Source: Kiritimatiellales bacterium
GTDB lineage: Bacteria; Verrucomicrobiota; Kiritimatiellia; Kiritimatiellales; Pontiellaceae
Direction of reading: 5' to 3'
DNA length: 11,217 nt
Assembly: GCA_015486775.1 (NCBI GenBank)
Contig: WFRA01000304.1
Location: forward strand, 1 to 11,217
The stretch's first letter is position 1; each line of letters begins with the position of its first letter. A program made the translations under genes and the position numbers. The notes under the pieces were generated by a model. It worked only from the letters and a program-made list of their open reading frames with translations. It searched no databases and had not been told where the DNA came from. Shown here in pieces: positions 8,301 through 11,217 of the stretch.

Positions 8301-11217
8301 GGCTCAATCCGCTTGTCGATGATGGCACCCTCGATGCCGACTCCGACGGTGCCTCCAACCGCGACGAGGAGCTGGCGGGAACCGATCCCTCTAATCCCGA
8401 CACCGACGGCGACGGAATGTCTGACGGCTGGGAAATCGACATGGGGCTAAATCCCCTCGAGAACGATGCTGCAGAGGATCCCGATGGGGATTTGCTCACC
8501 AATCTGCAGGAGTTTGGCTACGACACCAACCCCCTGAAGGCGGACTCCGACGACGACGGCATCTCCGACCCTGACGAGATCGACGTTTATGGAACCGATC
8601 CCACCAATTCCGATTCCGACGGTGACGGAATGGCCGACGGATGGGAAATTGGCCACGGCCTCGATCCGCTAGACGCCACCGGCGACAACGGTGCCGACGG
8701 CGACATGGATCATGACGGACTCTCCAACTTCGAGGAGTTCCTCAACGGTAGCGATCCGCACTTGGCCGATACCGACAGCGACGGTTTCACCGATGCTTGG
8801 GAGCGCGACTGGGGAACCCAGGCCACCAATGCCGCCGACCCCGTGGTGGTCGACGACGATGCGCCATTGGATTCACCAACTAATGCCCCCTATTTCGGCA
8901 ACGGGGGAATGCCTCAGGATCCGCAGTTGAGCGACACCAATGAGAATGGTTCGGTGGCTCACCCCTTCGATGCCATCCAGGAGGCGATCAATGTGGCGTC
9001 CAATGGATTCACCGTCCTTGTCAAGGAGGGCCAGTATTACGGTGCCGGAAACCGCGACATAAATCTGGGAGAGAAGCAACTGCGCATCCTAGCTGAAAAC
9101 CAGGCCGACCCCTCTAAGACCGTTGTGAAGAGCCATGGCCTGAGCGTGGTGTTCGTTTTTGCCGGCGGGCAGAACACCAACACCGTCCTGTCTGGATTCA
9201 CCATCCAGAGCTCGATGGTCGGGATTGATTGCTCCAACGGGGACTGCGGCGAAATGAACGGAATTGTCTGCAAGGATGCCTCCGGGCCGACAATCAGCAA
9301 CTGCGTGGTTGAAATTTGCCGCGACGATGCCATCTATTGCGAGTTTGCATCCGACCCGGTGATCTCCAATGTAACCATCCGCACGATCTACGAGGGGCAT
9401 GGAATCCGCGCCAAGGAATCCACGCCGATGATTGTCGACTGCACCATCACCAACATTTCGTTGGGTAGCGGGATCTATGCAACGGACAGCGACGGCTTGG
9501 AAATTGTCAACTCTGTCGTCGACGACGTGGCCGGCCGCGGGGTCTGGGTGGTGAACGATGCAAACGCAAAAATCATCAACACCACCATCTCGGATTGCTG
9601 GGGCGGGGTGCGTTGCGAAAACAGCTCGCCCATGATCGACCGCTGCACCATCTCCGGCAACGAGGCACCGGACTACTATACCCAGAACAATATCTTGTGG
9701 AAGACTACCCACAATATTGCGGAGGAGGCTGAAAATCCCGACCTTGACATGACCGACGTGCGCAACGACGACGAAAACGGCGGCGGTATCCTGCTCCTTT
9801 CGGGCAGCTTTCCGACCATCCAGAATTGCGTGATCGCCAACAACCGCACCTGGGCCTCCGACCCGGACTATTCGAAAGGGAATGCCCTCAAGCCCTACTA
9901 TGGATTGGGCGGTGGGCTGTTTGTCGGCGAAAACTGCGCGTCGCGTACGATCAACTGCACCATCGCGGACAACCTGGCCATGACGCTCGGCGGCGGGATC
10001 ACGACCTATGGAAACTTTGTCGAATTCCTGCGCAACGACGTGCTCTGGGGCAATGCCTGCAGCAATGCATGGCTGGACACGGCCGTCGATCCCGCGGTTC
10101 TCATGACGCCTGGCGCCCCCCATTTCAACGCGCTGCACTGCAACGAAGGAACCAGCCATTTCGATCCGTGGTACTGCAATATTCAGGACGGCTACGGCTT
10201 CGTGGGCGATCGCTACAACTTCGAAGCCGATCCCGCGTTTGCGGGCGGAGGCGACTATCACCTCACTGGAATATCGACCAATATCGACAAGGGTTCAAAT
10301 TATGAAGTTCCGCTTTATGATAGGGATGGGATTCTCCGTCCGTTGGACGGTGACAATGACGGAACGGCAAGTGTCGATATAGGTGCATACGAATATGTTA
10401 ACCCCTCGTATGATGCCGATTCCGATTCCGACGGGATGCCGGATGGCTGGGAAGTTGCCAATGGTCTCGATCCGTTTGAAGATGATGCTGCGGCTGATCC
10501 GGATGGGGATACGCTCTCCAACCTGGCAGAATACAGTCTGCTTACATCCGGAACTTATCTTGGATCCACCAACCCACAGAAGGCTGATTCGGACGGCGAT
10601 GGTTTGACCGATGCCGAGGAAGTTGATTCGGCATTGAATACCAACCCGAATAGTTCCGATACGGATGGCGATGGCATGACCGACGGCTGGGAAGTGCAGT
10701 ATGGTCTCAATCCGCTGGCTGATGATTCGGTGGGTGATGCCGATGGTGACGGACTCTCCAATCTGGGCGAGTTCACAAACGGCACCGACCCGAACAATCC
10801 CGATACGGATGCCGATGGGATGCCGGATGGCTGGGAAATCGACCATGGCCTCAATCCCCTGCTTGACGATGGGGCGGCGGATGCCGATGGCGACGGGCTC
10901 TCCAACCTGGGTGAATTCACAAACGGCACCGATCCAAACAATCCCGACACGGATGGCGATAGCATGGCCGATGGCTGGGAAGTGACCTATGGACTCAACC
11001 CGGTGCTTGATGATGCGGCTGCCGATGCGGATTCGGATGGCCTCTCCAACCTTGGAGAATATCAAGCGGGAACCGACCCGAACAATCCCGATACGGATGC
11101 CGATGGGATGCCGGATGGCTGGGAAGTCGACCATGGCCTCAATCCCCTGCTTGACGATGGGGCGGCGGATGCCGATGGCGACGGGCTCTCCAACCTGGGT
11201 GAATTCACAAACGGCAC
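5345..11217 (+). CDS. Giant exported subtilisin-family (S8) protease with TSP3 repeats, LVIVD propeller and beta-helix; 3' end beyond window
   Basis: This frame is open from ATG 5345 to the last base (at least 1957 residues, no stop). MKKRIAVTG plus a hydrophobic segment (about 6-23) forms a signal peptide or N-terminal anchor without an obvious cleavage site. A fervidolysin-like propeptide region ends near residue 195 (core about 121-195, ADHVLVSLKDG to AYAEPDYVRQL). The S8 domain (about 200-505) has catalytic Asp236 (VAIIDTGMDMDHPDL), His291 (DGHGTHTAGTVG), oxyanion Asn382 (VAAAGND) and Ser450 (QGTSMACPMVAGAVAL), so it should be active. Beyond it lie TSP3-like repeats (509-579), a seven-blade LVIVD propeller (about 585-876), TSP3 (877-1171), a beta-helix (1192-1684) and TSP3 (1690 onward). 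The ATG is preceded by GGGAG at 5 nt spacing. The Asp-rich repeats probably bind calcium. A C-terminal anchor or sorting signal, if any, is outside the window. Substrate unknown. Confidence 0.9.
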   Translation, partial: MKKRIAVTGIAGGLAGALLWIGLVQNRQEPQSSAVQLDRSAGIPVGSIPDVGGMITTNRVAPSSVYRPVVLAERQNVLPDGTVQYERLVRKEGKYPNRLVVETLRKDRQLRKFVPVGRTEMVADHVLVSLKDGASADALEKLANQFGAAVVRPLSDGRTFVVQLEAPTLDAVDEAIGFFSKASAKIAYAEPDYVRQLSKLPNDLMYGDLWGMPKVSAPAAWDVETGTSSVVVAIIDTGMDMDHPDLLPNLWNNPGEISGDGLDNDGNGFVDDVNGWDFVTEDKDPDDGDGHGTHTAGTVGAVGNNANQVVGVCWKVSLMPVRAGTEQGLTDSDIVDSIHYAANNGAKVLSNSYGGPGFSQTMYDAVEYANQCGAIFVAAAGNDSSDNDLLPFYPASYDLPNVISVAATDQNDALADFSNYGKNSVDLAAPGVDIVSTYLNGETKSLQGTSMACPMVAGAVALYASYDPDVAPAAAKQLVMDSVDPVVGLQGKVVSGGRLNVQAMFANADDTDKDGMPDTWETEHGLDPNDPADADLDGDNDFLTNLQEFKNGTDPAKADTDGDSLVDGWEVRYGFNPLSVHGTLPRLQYLGLNVDSKDAYGVALQGGYAYVADGAFGLKILDLSNPENPKLAGSYATGGFARGVAVDGSMAYVADSENGLFIIDVSIPTNPVFQASLEIPCTQVAVDGANAYLAAGTNGLRVVDVSSPTAPVETASFDGNGDPAFKVNDVALAGGSVYMALDGGLGQISTSANPATYSVKVVSDQQGNKNCSAVFYNGSELYVALENYGVLVYDLAKNLLGGAETPGSAVDVFQSEGLIYVADGSMGLQILAGTNLASIVPYESYRNVRAYGVSVANGYAYTAGKTAGLQIFRSSVDSDSDGMYDGWEMKYFGSLDQTYTNDFDSDGIINWGEYLADLDPTNSDQDVDGLIDGTDEVQTYNTDPRTDDTDGDGLGDFVEITTHGTDPLLADTDGDGMTDGWEIEHGLNPLVDDGTLDADSDGASNRDEELAGTDPSNPDTDGDGMSDGWEIDMGLNPLENDAAEDPDGDLLTNLQEFGYDTNPLKADSDDDGISDPDEIDVYGTDPTNSDSDGDGMADGWEIGHGLDPLDATGDNGADGDMDHDGLSNFEEFLNGSDPHLADTDSDGFTDAWERDWGTQATNAADPVVVDDDAPLDSPTNAPYFGNGGMPQDPQLSDTNENGSVAHPFDAIQEAINVASNGFTVLVKEGQYYGAGNRDINLGEKQLRILAENQADPSKTVVKSHGLSVVFVFAGGQNTNTVLSGFTIQSSMVGIDCSNGDCGEMNGIVCKDASGPTISNCVVEICRDDAIYCEFASDPVISNVTIRTIYEGHGIRAKESTPMIVDCTITNISLGSGIYATDSDGLEIVNSVVDDVAGRGVWVVNDANAKIINTTISDCWGGVRCENSSPMIDRCTISGNEAPDYYTQNNILWKTTHNIAEEAENPDLDMTDVRNDDENGGGILLLSGSFPTIQNCVIANNRTWASDPDYSKGNALKPYYGLGGGLFVGENCASRTINCTIADNLAMTLGGGITTYGNFVEFLRNDVLWGNACSNAWLDTAVDPAVLMTPGAPHFNALHCNEGTSHFDPWYCNIQDGYGFVGDRYNFEADPAFAGGGDYHLTGISTNIDKGSNYEVPLYDRDGILRPLDGDNDGTASVDIGAYEYVNPSYDADSDSDGMPDGWEVANGLDPFEDDAAADPDGDTLSNLAEYSLLTSGTYLGSTNPQKADSDGDGLTDAEEVDSALNTNPNSSDTDGDGMTDGWEVQYGLNPLADDSVGDADGDGLSNLGEFTNGTDPNNPDTDADGMPDGWEIDHGLNPLLDDGAADADGDGLSNLGEFTNGTDPNNPDTDGDSMADGWEVTYGLNPVLDDAAADADSDGLSNLGEYQAGTDPNNPDTDADGMPDGWEVDHGLNPLLDDGAADADGDGLSNLGEFTNG
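6869..7081 (+). repeat. TSP3-like Asp-rich repeat block 1 of the protease
   Basis: Residues 509-579 hold two degenerate repeats of the form DxDxDGxxDxWExxxGLDP (DDTDKDGMPDTWETEHGLDP, then DTDGDSLVDGWEVRYGFNP) joined by a DLDGDNDFLTNLQEFKNGTDP half-unit. This D-x-D-x-D-G pattern is the calcium-loop signature of thrombospondin type 3 and related repeats. The block joins the catalytic domain to the propeller, probably as a Ca-stiffened spacer. Confidence 0.85.
7097..7972 (+). repeat. Seven LVIVD-type repeats, a predicted beta-propeller
   Basis: Seven consecutive units of about 40 residues (protease residues about 585-876) follow the LVIVD pattern: a VA-x-x-G-x-AYVA strand pair, a GL-x-I-x-D strand, then a P-x-x-P turn. 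Recognisable cores are YGVALQGGYAYVADG, RGVAVDGSMAYVADS, TQVAVDGANAYLAAG, NDVALAGGSVYMALD, AVFYNGSELYVALE, VFQSEGLIYVADG and YGVSVANGYAYTAG. Blades 1-3 are close to consensus; 4-6 are drifted. Seven units suit one closed propeller. Such domains in surface proteins usually serve in protein or ligand binding; the partner is unknown. Confidence 0.8.
7973..8857 (+). repeat. TSP3-like Asp-rich repeat block 2 of the protease
   Basis: Residues 877-1171 contain a series of DTDGDGMxDGWEIxxGLNPL units alternating with shorter DSDxDGxxNxxEELAGTDP half-units. Asp codons are a GAC/GAT mixture. The units have diverged from one another, unlike the near-identical copies in block 3. The block joins the propeller to the beta-helix and ends in DWGTQATNAADPVVVDDD. 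Confidence 0.85.
8918..10399 (+). other. Right-handed parallel beta-helix domain of the protease, Cys-rich
   Basis: Residues 1192-1684 begin with the entry motif typical of secreted beta-helix proteins (GSVAHPFDAIQEAINVASNG, then TVLVKEGQYYG). They continue through many rungs with I-x-N-C-x-I or similar (ISNCVVEIC, IVDCTITNI, IDRCTISGN, IQNCVIANN, TINCTIADN). They finish with the common exit motif RPLDGDNDG...DIGAYEY. The fold is usual for polysaccharide lyases and adhesins. No lyase catalytic set is evident, so a binding or structural role is as likely as enzymatic activity. About 16 cysteines are present, far denser than elsewhere in the protein. Confidence 0.8.
10412..11217 (+). repeat. 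TSP3-like repeat block 3 with exact 48-residue (144-bp) tandem units, running off the window
   Basis: From residue 1690 the TSP3 pattern resumes, at first irregular (10412-10657). From 10658 it is in perfect 144-bp register: units 10658-10801, 10802-10945, 10946-11089 and 11090-11217 (partial). Each encodes DTDxDxMxDGWEVxxGLNP, a DDxxxDADxDGLSNLGE step and GTDPNNP. Bases 10784-10929 and 11072-11217 differ at one position in 146 (an Ile/Val change), so alternate units are almost identical with a 288-bp period. The array continues beyond the right edge. Confidence 0.93.

Noticed and set aside
9089..10261. 390-codon open frame on the minus strand
   Set aside because: It is antisense to the beta-helix domain, whose plus-strand reading has clear rung periodicity. 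The minus product has no family signature and no plausible ribosome binding context.
10295..11134. 279-codon repetitive open frame on the minus strand
   Set aside because: It is the complement of the 144-bp repeat array; its apparent repeats (IRIGIVRVG-like) simply mirror the TSP3 DNA repeats.

Overview
The window is GC-rich bacterial DNA from a Gram-negative (two-membrane) organism. It carries an outer-membrane secretin with its inner-membrane alignment complex, followed by a very large exported multidomain protease that runs off the right end. The giant Asp-rich protein mixes thrombospondin-type-3-like (TSP3) repeats, an LVIVD propeller and a DIGAYEY-ending beta-helix. This style, together with the diverged PilMNOPQ set, suggests a member of the PVC group such as Kiritimatiellota/Verrucomicrobiota (marine, Pontiella-like). 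That placement is inference from protein style; no marker gene is present.

Layout. Positions 1-183 hold the 5' end of a leftward gene for a small-headed single-pass membrane protein of unknown function. A 198-bp divergent intergenic region (184-381) follows. It contains a good sigma-54 (-24/-12) promoter candidate facing right. Next comes a compact rightward operon, pilM-pilN-pilO-pilP (382-3150). Each junction is a 4-nt start/stop overlap, which implies translational coupling. After a 44-nt gap comes pilQ (3195-5282). After a further 62 nt containing a strong hairpin without a T-tract comes the start of a subtilisin-family (S8) protease gene at 5345. It stays open to the last base, at least 1957 codons.

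How the parts fit together. PilM (cytoplasmic actin-like), PilN and PilO (inner-membrane bitopic), PilP (periplasmic) and PilQ (outer-membrane ring) form the trans-envelope scaffold of type IV pili and related type II secretion machines. No pilin, ATPase, prepilin peptidase or platform gene lies in the window, so the sequence cannot say whether this complex serves a pilus or a secretion system. The PilQ here shows no AMIN-like peptidoglycan-binding region. It has an acidic Glu/Ala/Pro repeat linker in that place and a Lys/Arg/Ala-rich C-terminal tail.

The giant protein reads, in order: signal/anchor segment, propeptide, S8 catalytic domain with an intact Asp-His-Asn-Ser set, TSP3-like Ca-binding repeats, a seven-blade LVIVD propeller, more TSP3 repeats, a Cys-rich parallel beta-helix, and a third TSP3 block made of exact 48-residue units still expanding at the DNA level. 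It may be a surface or secreted client of the adjacent machine; that link rests only on gene order.
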